From the NCBI RefSeq assembly GCF_039555535.1, contig NZ_CP154630.1:4105001-4169000 (forward strand): a DNA stretch of 64,000 bases. Reading direction: 5' to 3'. This stretch comes from Stenotrophomonas maltophilia. Lineage in GTDB: Bacteria > Pseudomonadota > Gammaproteobacteria > Xanthomonadales > Xanthomonadaceae. Positions within the stretch are counted from its first letter, which is position 1; each line of letters starts with the position of its first letter. This document shows positions 53,465-62,323 of the stretch, one piece after another. The notes under the pieces were generated by a model. The model did not search any database. It was not told where the DNA came from and saw nothing but the letters and a program-made list of their open reading frames with translations. The translations under genes and the position numbers were made by a program.

Positions 53465-54183
53465 TGCGGCATGCGGCTGGCGTCGACGCCCCCGGTCTCG
53501 AACACGGCCGTACGCGTGCCGCCAGCCTTGACCGGGAACTCGATGCTGATCGACTTGCCCTTGCGCGCCAGCTTCCAGAGCGCCTTCTGGTCGGTGATGA
53601 ACATCGCGATGGCTTCATCGGTCTTCGGGCGCCATGCCGCCATCGACACCGGCTTGCCGTCGTCCACGGTCACTTTCACCGTGCATTGCGGGCAGCGGAA
53701 GTCACCGGCCTGCAGCACCAGGTAAGCATGCCGCTTCCACTCCGGGTGATCGCGGAACACCAGCTGCACCGGCTTGGCACCACTGCCGTCCACATCCACC
53801 CGTTCCTTGCTGTAGATCGACGCCGAGACCTGGTTGCCCTTGCTGGCGACCGGAATCTGGTTGTACTGCCACAGCCCCTGCATGCGGCGCAGGTCGCGCG
53901 CAGCGTCACCCTTGGCCTTTACGTCATCGAAACCGGCGGCGATGCGCTCGGCGGCGGCGGTGTCCTTGTACTGGTCCAGCAGCGAGGCGCCATGCAGGCG
54001 CGCGCGCTCCCAGTCCTGCGCGGCCACGGCCATGTCGTACTGCTTGGCCACGTCCTCGGCCTTGGCCTCCTTCTGCGCCTGCACGGCCGCCGCGGCGGCT
54101 TCCTGCGCCTTGCGCTCTTCTTCGGGATTGCTGCAGGCAGCCAGGGCCAGGGCACAGGCGGTGAGCAGGATCAGTCGTTTCAT
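53452..54183 (-). CDS. Lipoprotein of unknown function
   Basis: 243 aa from the ATG at 54183. Lipobox ALAACSN (Cys17); a helical, Ala/Lys/Glu-rich stretch (about 20-90, possibly a coiled coil); then a beta-rich domain with a CPQC pair (FRCPQCTVKVTVDDGKPV) and EFPVKAGGTRTAVFETGG. I do not recognise a named family. Co-transcribed with the HAD phosphatase (13-base overlap). Confidence 0.75.
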   Translation of the reverse strand: MKRLILLTACALALAACSNPEEERKAQEAAAAAVQAQKEAKAEDVAKQYDMAVAAQDWERARLHGASLLDQYKDTAAAERIAAGFDDVKAKGDAARDLRRMQGLWQYNQIPVASKGNQVSASIYSKERVDVDGSGAKPVQLVFRDHPEWKRHAYLVLQAGDFRCPQCTVKVTVDDGKPVSMAAWRPKTDEAIAMFITDQKALWKLARKGKSISIEFPVKAGGTRTAVFETGGVDASRMPQWWQ

Positions 54184-54213
54184 GGCGGAGGTCCTTCGTG
54201 TTTTCGCGATTCT

Positions 54214-54273
54214 GTAGAGTCGAGCCATGCTCGACTGGCCGTCCAACAGCAGTCGAGCATGGCTCGACTCTAC
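54214..54273. repeat. Paired GTAG REP, TCGAC variant
   Basis: Same inverted GTAG layout as the others but the stem reads GAGTCGAGC...GCTCGACTC. C-to-T and matching G-to-A changes keep all four half-stems paired. Confidence 0.88.
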
Positions 54274-54276
54274 AAA

Positions 54277-54307
54277 AAAAAGCGCCGGGGGATGCCCGGC
54301 GCTTTTT
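54277..54307 (-). terminator. Intrinsic terminator of the M1 aminopeptidase gene
   Basis: AAAAAGCGCCGGG (54277-54289) pairs with CCCGGCGCTTTTT (54295-54307), one base after the aminopeptidase stop; a run of eight A on the plus strand gives the U tract for the minus-strand transcript. Confidence 0.93.
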
Positions 54308-54308
54308 C

Positions 54309-56237
54309 TTACTTGGCTTCAGCCTTGGCCAGCATGTCCTGCACCGAGGCCGTGGTGATCGGGTGGTAGCCCGGCTTGGCCTTTTCGAAGGCCTGCTTGG
54401 CCAGCTCCAGACCCTTCGGGGTCTTCACCAGTTCGGCGTAGATCGGCATGATCAGCTTGCGACGGCCGACGCGCTCGATGAATGCAGCCGCGCCTTCATT
54501 GGCCTGCTCGTAGCCGCTGCGGATCGCCAGCGGGTACCAGCGCATGGCGATCTCGCCATTCGGGGTGCCGGTGAAGTGGAAGGCCTTGTCCAGCGTGGCC
54601 AGCTTGTCCAGCGGCTGGGTGGCGCCCAGGCCGTCGATGAAACGCACCCATTCCTGCGTGCTCCAGTCGGCGATGACCTGGCTGCTCGGCACGGTGCCGG
54701 CGCTGGCAAACGCGATGCGCGCGGTGTCGACGCTGCTGAAGTTGCGCGACTGCGCCTTGGTGGCGAAGGCCGGAATGCCCGGCTCGTCCAGCCACGCCTT
54801 CAGCTCGGCCTCGGTCACTGCCGACGGATTCTTCGGCAGCAGGTTCTTCTTCATGTAGTCGACGAACTGGTCGGTGTTCGCGCTCTGGAAGGCATGGTCA
54901 TCGAACCAGCCGCGCAGGAACGGGTCGAAGGTCTCCCGGCCGAAGCGCTGTTCCAGGAACTCCAGGAACCACGAACCCTTGACGTAGGCGACCTGGCTGA
55001 GGGCTTCGTCGGGGTCACGCTCGTTCAGCGGCGGCAGCGCCAGCGCCTGGTCGGCCGGGCTCATGTCCTTCACTTCGGCCAGCAGGTCGGTCTGGTCGAT
55101 CTGCTTTTCCATCTCGGCCATCTCCTTGCCGTACAGGGCTTCGGTGATGCGGCCCTGGACGTAGGTGGTGAAGCCTTCATTGAGCCAGATATCCTTCCAG
55201 CTGGCGTTGGTCACCAGGTTGCCCGACCAGCTGTGCGCCAGTTCGTGGGCGACCAGCGAGACCAGCGACTTGTCGCCGACGATCACGGTCGGGGTGGCGA
55301 AGGTCAGGCGCGGGTTTTCCATGCCGCCGAACGGGAACGACGGCGGCAGCACCAGCATGTCGTAGCGGCCCCAGCGGTACTCGCCGTACAGCTTCTCGGC
55401 GGCGCCGATCATCTTTTCGGTGTCTTCGAATTCCTTGGCGGCCTTGTTGACCATGGTCGGCTCGGCCCAGACGCCGGAGCGGCCGGAGATCGGCTCGAAC
55501 ACCAGGTCACCGGCGGCGATGGCCAGCAGGTAAGACGGGATCGGCTGCGGCATCTTGAAGGTGTAATCACCGTCACGCGCGGCCTTCGGATCGTTGTCGG
55601 CGCTCATCAGCACCATCACGTCCGGGCGCGAGACCACGTGCGCACTGTAGGTGAAACGCACGCTCGGGGTGTCCTGCAGCGGCACCCACGAACGGGCGTG
55701 GATGGCCTGCGACTGGCTGAACATGAAGGGCAGCTTCTTGCCCTCGGTCATCGACGGTGCCAGCCACTGCAGGCCTGAGGCGGTCGGGGCGGTGTGGTAG
55801 GTCACTTCGATCTTGGCCGGCTGTTCCGGCGCTTCGATGGTCAGCTTGCTGCCGAACACCTTGTCAGCGGCGGCCAGCTCGAACTTCAGCGGGCTGCGCG
55901 CGCCATCGGCGGCAACGGCCTCGACCTTGGACACGGTCAGCTCGCGGGTGTCGAGCACCAGCTGCTTGGCGTCCTTCTGCTTCCATTCCAGGGTGTAGGT
56001 GGCGGTGCCGCCGATCTGCTTCTGGTCGAAGTCCAGCTTCAGATCCAGCGCGATGTCCTTGATGGCGACCTTGTCCGGCTCGGCGTACGAGCTTTCGTCG
56101 TGGCTGCGGTTCTCGGCGTTCACGGGGGCGGCGGGGGCCTTTTCGGCAGTCGGTGCGGCGGCGGGCGCGGCCGCCTCCTGGGAGCAGCCGGCGGCCAGGG
56201 CCACGGCCAGCGGAAGGAGCATCAGCGGATTACGCAT
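54309..56237 (-). CDS. M1-family metallo-aminopeptidase, lipoprotein
   Basis: 642 aa. Lipobox ALAAGCS (Cys18), then an Ala/Pro linker. GGMENPRL is the exopeptidase GxMEN motif. HELAHSW gives zinc ligands His331 and His335, with Glu332 as base; Glu354 in LNEGF is the third ligand (HEXXH-x18-E). The C-terminal helical domain resembles leukotriene A4 hydrolase-type M1 enzymes. A membrane-tethered periplasmic peptidase that trims N-terminal residues from peptides is expected. Confidence 0.93.
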   Translation of the reverse strand: MRNPLMLLPLAVALAAGCSQEAAAPAAAPTAEKAPAAPVNAENRSHDESSYAEPDKVAIKDIALDLKLDFDQKQIGGTATYTLEWKQKDAKQLVLDTRELTVSKVEAVAADGARSPLKFELAAADKVFGSKLTIEAPEQPAKIEVTYHTAPTASGLQWLAPSMTEGKKLPFMFSQSQAIHARSWVPLQDTPSVRFTYSAHVVSRPDVMVLMSADNDPKAARDGDYTFKMPQPIPSYLLAIAAGDLVFEPISGRSGVWAEPTMVNKAAKEFEDTEKMIGAAEKLYGEYRWGRYDMLVLPPSFPFGGMENPRLTFATPTVIVGDKSLVSLVAHELAHSWSGNLVTNASWKDIWLNEGFTTYVQGRITEALYGKEMAEMEKQIDQTDLLAEVKDMSPADQALALPPLNERDPDEALSQVAYVKGSWFLEFLEQRFGRETFDPFLRGWFDDHAFQSANTDQFVDYMKKNLLPKNPSAVTEAELKAWLDEPGIPAFATKAQSRNFSSVDTARIAFASAGTVPSSQVIADWSTQEWVRFIDGLGATQPLDKLATLDKAFHFTGTPNGEIAMRWYPLAIRSGYEQANEGAAAFIERVGRRKLIMPIYAELVKTPKGLELAKQAFEKAKPGYHPITTASVQDMLAKAEAK

Positions 56238-56348
56238 GAATCGGGACCGTTACGGGGATCAAACCCCAATGGTACCTCCCTCCGGCCCCGCAGGCGTTGC
56301 GCGGTGCGGGGTAATGGCGGCGGGAGCGCAGGCGCCGCGCCTTGATGG

Positions 56349-56463
56349 GTGCCAACCTTGGTTGGCACGGATCCATCAACGCTCGCGGCAGCTTCTGTGC
56401 CGACCAAGGTCGGCACCCACCAGAGCAGATGCCGGCAGCAGCTGTGCCAACCAAGGTTGGCAC
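56349..56463. repeat. Three GTGYCRACC-family palindromes in a row
   Basis: GTGCCAACC-tt-GGTTGGCAC (56349-56368), GTGCCGACC-aa-GGTCGGCAC (56397-56416) and GTGCCAACC-aa-GGTTGGCAC (56444-56463). Each is a perfect 20-bp palindrome and spacing is about 48 bp. Short CAGAGCAGAT repeats (56421 and 56469) also recur. Located between ubiE and the M1 gene. Confidence 0.88.
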
Positions 56464-56501
56464 CTACCAGAGCAGATACCGGGGTTTCCCCCGTCCAGGG
56501 C

Positions 56502-57263
56502 TTACAGCTTGTAGCCGGAGTGGATCGAGACGATGCCGCCGGTCAGGTTCTTGTAGTGGCAGCGCTCGAAACCGGCCTGCCCCATCATCGCCTTCAGCTC
56601 TTCCTGCGGCGGGTGCTTGCGGATGCTCTCGGCCAGGTACTGGTAGCTGTCCGAATCGTTGGCGAACAGCTTGCCCAGCTTCGGCAGGATCCTGAACGAG
56701 TGGAAGTCGTAGATCGGCTTGAACCAGTCAGCGGTGACTTCGGAGAACTCCAGCACGCGGGCCTGGCCGCCCACCTTCAGTACGCGGTACATCTCGCGCA
56801 GGCCGGCGTCCTTGTCGGTCACGTTGCGCAGGCCGAAGGCGATCGTCACCAGGTCGAAGCTGTTGTCCGGGAACGGCAGGGCTTCAGCGTTGCACTGCAC
56901 GTAGTCCAGGCCGAGCACCAGGCCACGGTTGGTCAGGCGGTCACGGCCGACCGACAGCATGCCGGCGTTGATGTCGCCCAGCACCACCGAGCCCTCGGCG
57001 CCAACGCGCTCCTTCAGCAGGGCGGCGATGTCACCGGTGCCGCCGGCCAGGTCGAGCACGCGGTCACCCGGCTTCACCTGCGCGGTGGCCACGTAGTAAC
57101 GCTTCCACGCCCGGTGCACGCCCAGGCTCATCAGGTCGTTCATCAGGTCGTAGTTGCGCGCGACCGAGGTGAACACCTGGCCGACCAGCTTCTGCTTGTC
57201 CTTGGCGGCGACGTCGCGGAACCCGAAATGGGTGGTACCGGCTTTGTAGGGGGATTCGCTCAT
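56502..57263 (-). CDS. ubiE: Ubiquinone/menaquinone C-methyltransferase UbiE
   Basis: 253 aa from the ATG at 57263 (E. coli UbiE is 251). YDLMNDLMSLGVHRAWKRY is the family start block, VLDLAGGTGDIAALL the SAM loop, and ALPFPDNSFDLVTIAFGLRNV the core. C-methylates the quinone ring precursor at the inner membrane. Monocistronic, divergent from the deaminase gene. Confidence 0.97.
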   Translation of the reverse strand: MSESPYKAGTTHFGFRDVAAKDKQKLVGQVFTSVARNYDLMNDLMSLGVHRAWKRYYVATAQVKPGDRVLDLAGGTGDIAALLKERVGAEGSVVLGDINAGMLSVGRDRLTNRGLVLGLDYVQCNAEALPFPDNSFDLVTIAFGLRNVTDKDAGLREMYRVLKVGGQARVLEFSEVTADWFKPIYDFHSFRILPKLGKLFANDSDSYQYLAESIRKHPPQEELKAMMGQAGFERCHYKNLTGGIVSIHSGYKL

Positions 57264-57343
57264 GGCCCCGATTATCGCACCGCCGGGGGCCAGCGGCACC
57301 CCCTGCCCGTATCATGGCGTGCCACGACTTACCGGAGCCCCGC

Positions 57344-57796
57344 ATGATCACCACGCCCGACTACCAGGCCCTGCTGAAGACCGCCATTGCCGAAGCCCGC
57401 CAGGGCCTGGCCGAGGGCGGCGTGCCGATCGGCGCGGCGCTGTACCACAACGACGGCCGCCTGCTCGGCTGCGGCCACAACCGCCGCGTGCAGGAAGGCG
57501 ACCCGTCCGTGCACGGCGAGACCGACGCGTTTCGCAAGGCCGGCCGCCAGCGCCGTTACCAGGACACCATCATGGTCACCACCCTGGCACCGTGCTGGTA
57601 CTGCTCGGGCCTGGTGCGCCAGTTCAACATCGGCACCGTGGTGGTGGGCGAATCGCGCACCTTCCAGGGCGGCATCGACTGGTTGCGGGAAAACGGCGTC
57701 AACGTGATCGACCTGGACAGCCAGGAATGCGTGGACCTGCTGGGCGGCTTCATTGCGCAGCACCCGGAGATCTGGAATGAAGACATCGGTGAATGA
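57344..57796 (+). CDS. Cytosine-deaminase-like nucleoside/nucleobase deaminase
   Basis: 150 aa from the ATG at 57344 (CGGAG upstream). Zinc motif VHGETDAFRKAG (His and catalytic Glu) and TLAPCWYCSGL (PCxxC) are complete. The spacing and the FNIGTVVVGESRTFQGGIDWL segment recall the small fungal-type cytosine deaminase (Fcy1) more than TadA or guanine deaminase. Likely pyrimidine salvage; substrate inferred only from resemblance. Confidence 0.85.
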   Translation: MITTPDYQALLKTAIAEARQGLAEGGVPIGAALYHNDGRLLGCGHNRRVQEGDPSVHGETDAFRKAGRQRRYQDTIMVTTLAPCWYCSGLVRQFNIGTVVVGESRTFQGGIDWLRENGVNVIDLDSQECVDLLGGFIAQHPEIWNEDIGE

Positions 57797-57996
57797 TCAC
57801 CACGCAGTGGCCTGTTGAATCCGTTTAATGAACGCTTCAGTGCCGGCACGCCCTAGTGCCGGCAGCGTTTGCGGCCATTGCCGTGAACCCGTGCACAGTC
57901 AGCTGCGCAACGCGCACACGCTGCGATAACACCCTGCCCGGCTGCCGCGCCTAGGGTGGGGGTTACCGGGACTTTCTTTCCCCGGCGGAGCCAGCC

Positions 57997-58257
57997 ATGT
58001 GCGCGCACGCCGTACGACCTGCACCAGACTCGATCCTCGACCCGATCCGCGAACGCCTGCAGCGGCAATATGCACTGCACCGGCGCGGCGCCCTGTTCTG
58101 GACCGCTTACCAGCGCATGCAACTGGAGCTGGTCCGTCGCCATCCGCACGACCACCAGCGCCTGTGCAACGCGATGGCCACCCTGGCCGAAGATCTCGGT
58201 GCCGTCGAGCATGCGCAGTTGATCGGACATGCCAACGCCAGCTCCACATCGCGCTGA
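57997..58257 (+). CDS. Small basic protein, unknown
   Basis: 86 aa, GGCGGAG ribosome site 7 bases before the ATG. Predicted mostly helical, rich in Arg, His, Gln and Leu, with no signal peptide or membrane segment. No family recognised. Together with the next two genes it forms a plus-strand run of small proteins with gaps under 100 bp. Coding status is moderately supported by start signal and codon pattern. Confidence 0.5.
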   Translation: MCAHAVRPAPDSILDPIRERLQRQYALHRRGALFWTAYQRMQLELVRRHPHDHQRLCNAMATLAEDLGAVEHAQLIGHANASSTSR

Positions 58258-58332
58258 CGCGGCATGCACCGCCATATACGCCACACTCCGATGAACCCCC
58301 ACTCCCTTTCCACTCAACCGAACTGGATTGTC

Positions 58333-58668
58333 ATGCACGCTGAAGTCCCCACCATTCCTCCGGTCATCAACGTAGACGCCGAGCTTGACCACTGGCGCCG
58401 CCAACATGCCGAAGGCGCACTGCCGCACAACTCGTTCGGCTCGTACGTGCCGTGGATCAAGTTTGCCTGCGATTCGCTGATCACCCAGCCGCGCGCCAGC
58501 GAGGCCGAACGTGACGAGATGTTCCAGACCCAGTACGCCCTGCAGATCATGCCGCGACTGAGTGAAGCCCAGGCCCGCGAGTTCGTCGACCGTTGCTGGC
58601 AGCACGTCTACCAGAGCAGTCCCGTGCGCAGCCTGCAGGCACCGCGGCTGCAGCGCATGCGCGCCTGA
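58333..58668 (+). CDS. Small cytoplasmic protein, unknown
   Basis: 111 aa from the ATG at 58333; ATGs at 58264 and 58291 are in frame and possible. Residues 17-85 (LDHWRRQHAEGALPHNSFGSY, then VPWIKFACDSL, SEAERDEMFQTQYA) look like a compact helical domain with conserved-looking Trp and Tyr. I have seen no named family for it. It may be specific to Stenotrophomonas and relatives. Confidence 0.6.
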   Translation: MHAEVPTIPPVINVDAELDHWRRQHAEGALPHNSFGSYVPWIKFACDSLITQPRASEAERDEMFQTQYALQIMPRLSEAQAREFVDRCWQHVYQSSPVRSLQAPRLQRMRA

Positions 58669-58735
58669 CCGCCGCTGCACGGCGCCTGCACGGGCCACTG
58701 CCGATCATCCTCGTCACCTGAGTGGGACGACGACG

Positions 58736-59158
58736 ATGAAAGTACGAAATCTGTTCAATACGATCGCCAAGAAGGCCGCGGCCGCCACCGGCTCGCCGTG
58801 GACCTTCCTGGCTGCAGTAGCGATCGTGGTGATCTGGGGCATCAGTGGCCCGGTGTTCGGTTTCAACGACACCTGGCAGCTGGTGATCAACACCGGCACC
58901 ACCATCATCACCTTCCTGATGGTGTTCCTGATCCAGCACACGCAGAACGCAGATACGGCCGCGATGCAGATCAAGCTGGACGAGCTGATCCGGGCGACGG
59001 CCGAGGCCAACAACGAACTGTTGGATCTGGAAGAACTGGACGAGGAGCGGCTGGAGGAGATCCGCGCCGAATACGAGCGCATGGCCCGCGAGGCCGGTGA
59101 CGCGCTGCTGCGCGTGCGTGCCTGCCGCGCGGCTCCGCGCGATGATGAAGCGGTGTAG
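58736..59158 (+). CDS. Low-affinity iron permease family protein
   Basis: 140 aa from the ATG at 58736 (open frame continues to 58562 without resemblance). TGSPWTFLAAVAIVVIWGISG and the following VFLIQHTQNADTAAMQIKLDE, with two membrane helices, are the pattern of the bacterial Fet4-like 'low affinity iron permease' family. The C-terminal third is an acidic coiled coil. Real iron transport has not, to my knowledge, been shown for such short members. Confidence 0.82.
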   Translation: MKVRNLFNTIAKKAAAATGSPWTFLAAVAIVVIWGISGPVFGFNDTWQLVINTGTTIITFLMVFLIQHTQNADTAAMQIKLDELIRATAEANNELLDLEELDEERLEEIRAEYERMAREAGDALLRVRACRAAPRDDEAV

Positions 59159-59197
59159 CGCGACGCTGCATGGCATGGTAATTCCCGATCAGGCCAT

Positions 59198-62100
59198 CTA
59201 TCCACGCTTGAACGCGCGCTGCACTACCACGAAGAAGAGCGGTACGAAGAGCAGGCCCAGGCTTGTGCCCGCGACCATTCCGCCGAGCACCCCGATACCA
59301 ATGGCCTGCTTGGCGCCTGAACCCGCCCCCGAGGACACGGCCAGCGGAATCACTCCCATGCCAAAAGCCAGCGAGGTCATGACGATCGGGCGCAAGCGGT
59401 CGCGCACGGCGTGCATGATCGCGTTGATCAGGCCTGCCCCGTGCTCCATGTGCTCCTTGGCAAACTCGATGATCAGGATCGCGTTCTTGCTGGTCAGGCC
59501 CACCGTGGTCAGCATCGCCACCTGGAAGTAGATGTCGCGTTCCAGGCCATTGACGGTATTGGCCAGCACCGCACCAAGGATGCCCAACGGAGCCGCCAGC
59601 AGCACTGCAACCGGTACGATCCAGCTCTCATACATGGCCGCCAGGCAGAGAAACACCATCAACAATGAAAGAACGTAGAGCAGCGGCAACTGGGAGCGGG
59701 AATCCCGCTCTTGGCTGGCCGCACCCGTCCATTCAATGCTGAAGCCCGGGTGAAGCAGTGCGACGAGACGCTCGATCTCCCTCATCGCTTCGCCTGACGA
59801 CGTACCGGGCGCAGGCTGGCCATGGATTTCCATGGCCGCCGTGCCGTTGAAGCGCTCCAAGCGCGGTGACGACTGGATCCAGTGGGTACTGCCCAGCGTA
59901 TCGAAGGGCACCATGCGGGCCTGGTCATTGCGGACCGCCCACTGGCTGAAATCCTGCGGAAGCCCGCGGCTGGACGCATCGGCCTGCATGATGATCCGCT
60001 TGACCCGCCCCCTGTCCAGGAAGTCGGCGACATAGCGGCCGCCCCAACCAGCCCCCAGTTCGTTCCCGATCCGCTCGGCGGTGAGGCCATGCGCCCTGGC
60101 CTTCGCATCATCGATGCGCACCTGCAGAGCAGCCACATCCTCCATGCCGTTGGCGCGCATCTGCTGAAGCAATGGGCTCTGTGACGCAGCGGCAAGAAGC
60201 GTATCGCGCGCCTGGGCCAGGTGCGAATGTCCCTGCCCGGCATCATCCTTGAGGAAGAAGCCGAACCCGGATGCATTGCCCAGCGCGGGAATCGGGGGCG
60301 GCGCCAGCACGTGGAAATCGGCCATTCCCTGCGTTGCCAGGGCCCGGGTTGCGCGCAGTGCGATGGCTTCAGCATTGTCGGCTGAGCCGCGTCGCGCCCA
60401 GTCCTTCAGCCGGATGAAGGCAAGGCCCGCATTCTGGCCCATCCCCGAGTAGCTGTAGCCGGCGACCGTGAACATCGCCTCGGCCATGGGATCGCTCTCC
60501 AGGAAGTAGTGCTCGACCGCCTGCAATGCATGCGTGGTCTGTTGCAGTGTCGATCCCGCCACTCCGTTCACCAGCACTACCAGCGTTCCTTGATCTTCAT
60601 TGGGCAGGAATGCGCTGGGCAGGCGCACGAACAGCACGCCCATCAGCACGAACAGCGCCGCAACCATGCCCATGAAGCGCCACGGACGGTGGATGATGCC
60701 GCGCACGCCACGCTGGTAGCTTTCGCTGGTGCGGTCGAAACCGCGGTTGAAGCCGTTGAAGAAGCGACCGGCCAGGCCGCGATGGGCAACATGGTGCTCG
60801 CCCTTCTTCAGCGGCTTGAGCATGGTCGCGCACAGCGCCGGGGTCAGCACGATCGCGACCAGCACCGACAATGCCATCGCCGAGACGATCGTGGCCGAGA
60901 ACTGGCGGTAGATCATGCCGGTGGAACCGCTCATGAAGGCCATCGGCACGAACACCGCCGACAGCACCAGGCCGATGCCCACCAGCGCGCCAGTGATCTG
61001 GCCCATCGACTTGCGGGTAGCCTCGAGCGGAGACAGCCCTTCCTCGGACATGATGCGTTCGACGTTCTCCACCACCACGATGGCATCGTCCACCAGCAGG
61101 CCGATCGCCAGCACCATCGCGAACATGGTCAGCATGTTCACCGAGAAGCCCAGCATGGCCAGCACGCCGAAGGTACCCAGCAGCACCACCGGCACGGCGA
61201 TGGCCGGGATCAGGGTGGCGCGGAAGTTCTGCAGGAACAGGTACATCACCACGAACACCAGCACGATCGCTTCGATCAGGGTCTGCACCACGCCCTTGAT
61301 CGACATGCGTACGAACGGTGTGGCGTCATACGGTACTACCACCTCCACGCCTGCAGGCAAGGACGCAGACAGGCCTTCCAGCGCTTGATCCACCGCTGCA
61401 CGGGTCTGCAGCGCATTGGCGCCCGGCGCGAGCGTGATGCCGACGCCAGCGGCAGGCCGACCATTCAGGCGATTGCTGAACTCATAGCTTTCAGCTCCCA
61501 GTTCCACCCGTGCCACATCGCGCAGACGCAGTTCGCTGCCATCGGTGCTCGCACGGATGACAATGCCGCCCACGTCCTCTGCCGTGCGTGCCGAAGGCTC
61601 ACCTTCGATATAGGCCGAGATCGGTTGTCCATCCACAGCCGGCCCCCCTCCAAGCTCGCCAAACGCAGGCTGGAGGGTCCGGCCACGCACGGCCTGGGCG
61701 ATATCTTCGGCACTGACGGCATACGCCTGCAGTTTCGCTGGATCCAACCAGATGCGCAGAGCGTACTTGCCGGCGAATTCGCGCACATGTCCCACCCCAG
61801 GTACGCGGTTCAGCGTGTCCACCACCGATGATCCGACGAAATCGGCGACATCGGCGGCATCCAGGGCACCATCGGTTGATACGAATGCCACGATCTGCAG
61901 GAAGCCACTGCTGGCCTTGGCGGCGCTCACCCCGCGCATGCGGACCTGTTCGGGCAATGCCGGCATGGCCTGCTGTACGCGGTTCTGGACCTGCACCAGG
62001 GCCGCATCCAAGTCCGTGCCTGTGTGGAACACGAGAGTGACGTTGGAGTAGCCCGCATAGGAGTAGCTCTGCGAGGTGAAGTACTGCAGGCCATCAATGC

Positions 62101-62311
62101 CAACCAGCTTCGTCTCGATGATCTGGGTCACCGTTTCCTCGATGGTGCGCGCGGAAGCCCCGGGATGGATGGCGGTCAACGTAATCGTGGGAGGCGCAAC
62201 GTCGGGGTACATCTCCACCGGCAGCTTGAACAGGGCCAGGCCGCCGGCGAGCATGATGATGATGGCGATGACCCATGCAAAGATGGGTCGATCGATGAAA
62301 AAGCGTGCCAT
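59198..62311 (-). CDS. RND multidrug efflux pump, HAE1 (AcrB/Sme) type
   Basis: 1037 aa, full length. N-terminus MARFFIDRPIFAWVIAIIIM; twelve membrane helices; helix 4 LAIGLLVDDAIVVVENVERIM holds the paired Asp proton relay; the matching Lys is in GLTSKNAILIIEFAKE. Two large periplasmic porter/docking loops. Proton-driven export of drugs or other amphiphiles with an adaptor and an outer-membrane channel. It follows the adaptor by 12 bases. Related to the Sme pumps; I cannot say which one. The codon pattern changes between helix-rich and porter segments (see findings). Confidence 0.95.
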   Translation of the reverse strand: MARFFIDRPIFAWVIAIIIMLAGGLALFKLPVEMYPDVAPPTITLTAIHPGASARTIEETVTQIIETKLVGIDGLQYFTSQSYSYAGYSNVTLVFHTGTDLDAALVQVQNRVQQAMPALPEQVRMRGVSAAKASSGFLQIVAFVSTDGALDAADVADFVGSSVVDTLNRVPGVGHVREFAGKYALRIWLDPAKLQAYAVSAEDIAQAVRGRTLQPAFGELGGGPAVDGQPISAYIEGEPSARTAEDVGGIVIRASTDGSELRLRDVARVELGAESYEFSNRLNGRPAAGVGITLAPGANALQTRAAVDQALEGLSASLPAGVEVVVPYDATPFVRMSIKGVVQTLIEAIVLVFVVMYLFLQNFRATLIPAIAVPVVLLGTFGVLAMLGFSVNMLTMFAMVLAIGLLVDDAIVVVENVERIMSEEGLSPLEATRKSMGQITGALVGIGLVLSAVFVPMAFMSGSTGMIYRQFSATIVSAMALSVLVAIVLTPALCATMLKPLKKGEHHVAHRGLAGRFFNGFNRGFDRTSESYQRGVRGIIHRPWRFMGMVAALFVLMGVLFVRLPSAFLPNEDQGTLVVLVNGVAGSTLQQTTHALQAVEHYFLESDPMAEAMFTVAGYSYSGMGQNAGLAFIRLKDWARRGSADNAEAIALRATRALATQGMADFHVLAPPPIPALGNASGFGFFLKDDAGQGHSHLAQARDTLLAAASQSPLLQQMRANGMEDVAALQVRIDDAKARAHGLTAERIGNELGAGWGGRYVADFLDRGRVKRIIMQADASSRGLPQDFSQWAVRNDQARMVPFDTLGSTHWIQSSPRLERFNGTAAMEIHGQPAPGTSSGEAMREIERLVALLHPGFSIEWTGAASQERDSRSQLPLLYVLSLLMVFLCLAAMYESWIVPVAVLLAAPLGILGAVLANTVNGLERDIYFQVAMLTTVGLTSKNAILIIEFAKEHMEHGAGLINAIMHAVRDRLRPIVMTSLAFGMGVIPLAVSSGAGSGAKQAIGIGVLGGMVAGTSLGLLFVPLFFVVVQRAFKRG

Positions 62312-62323
62312 GGGGTTCTCCGC

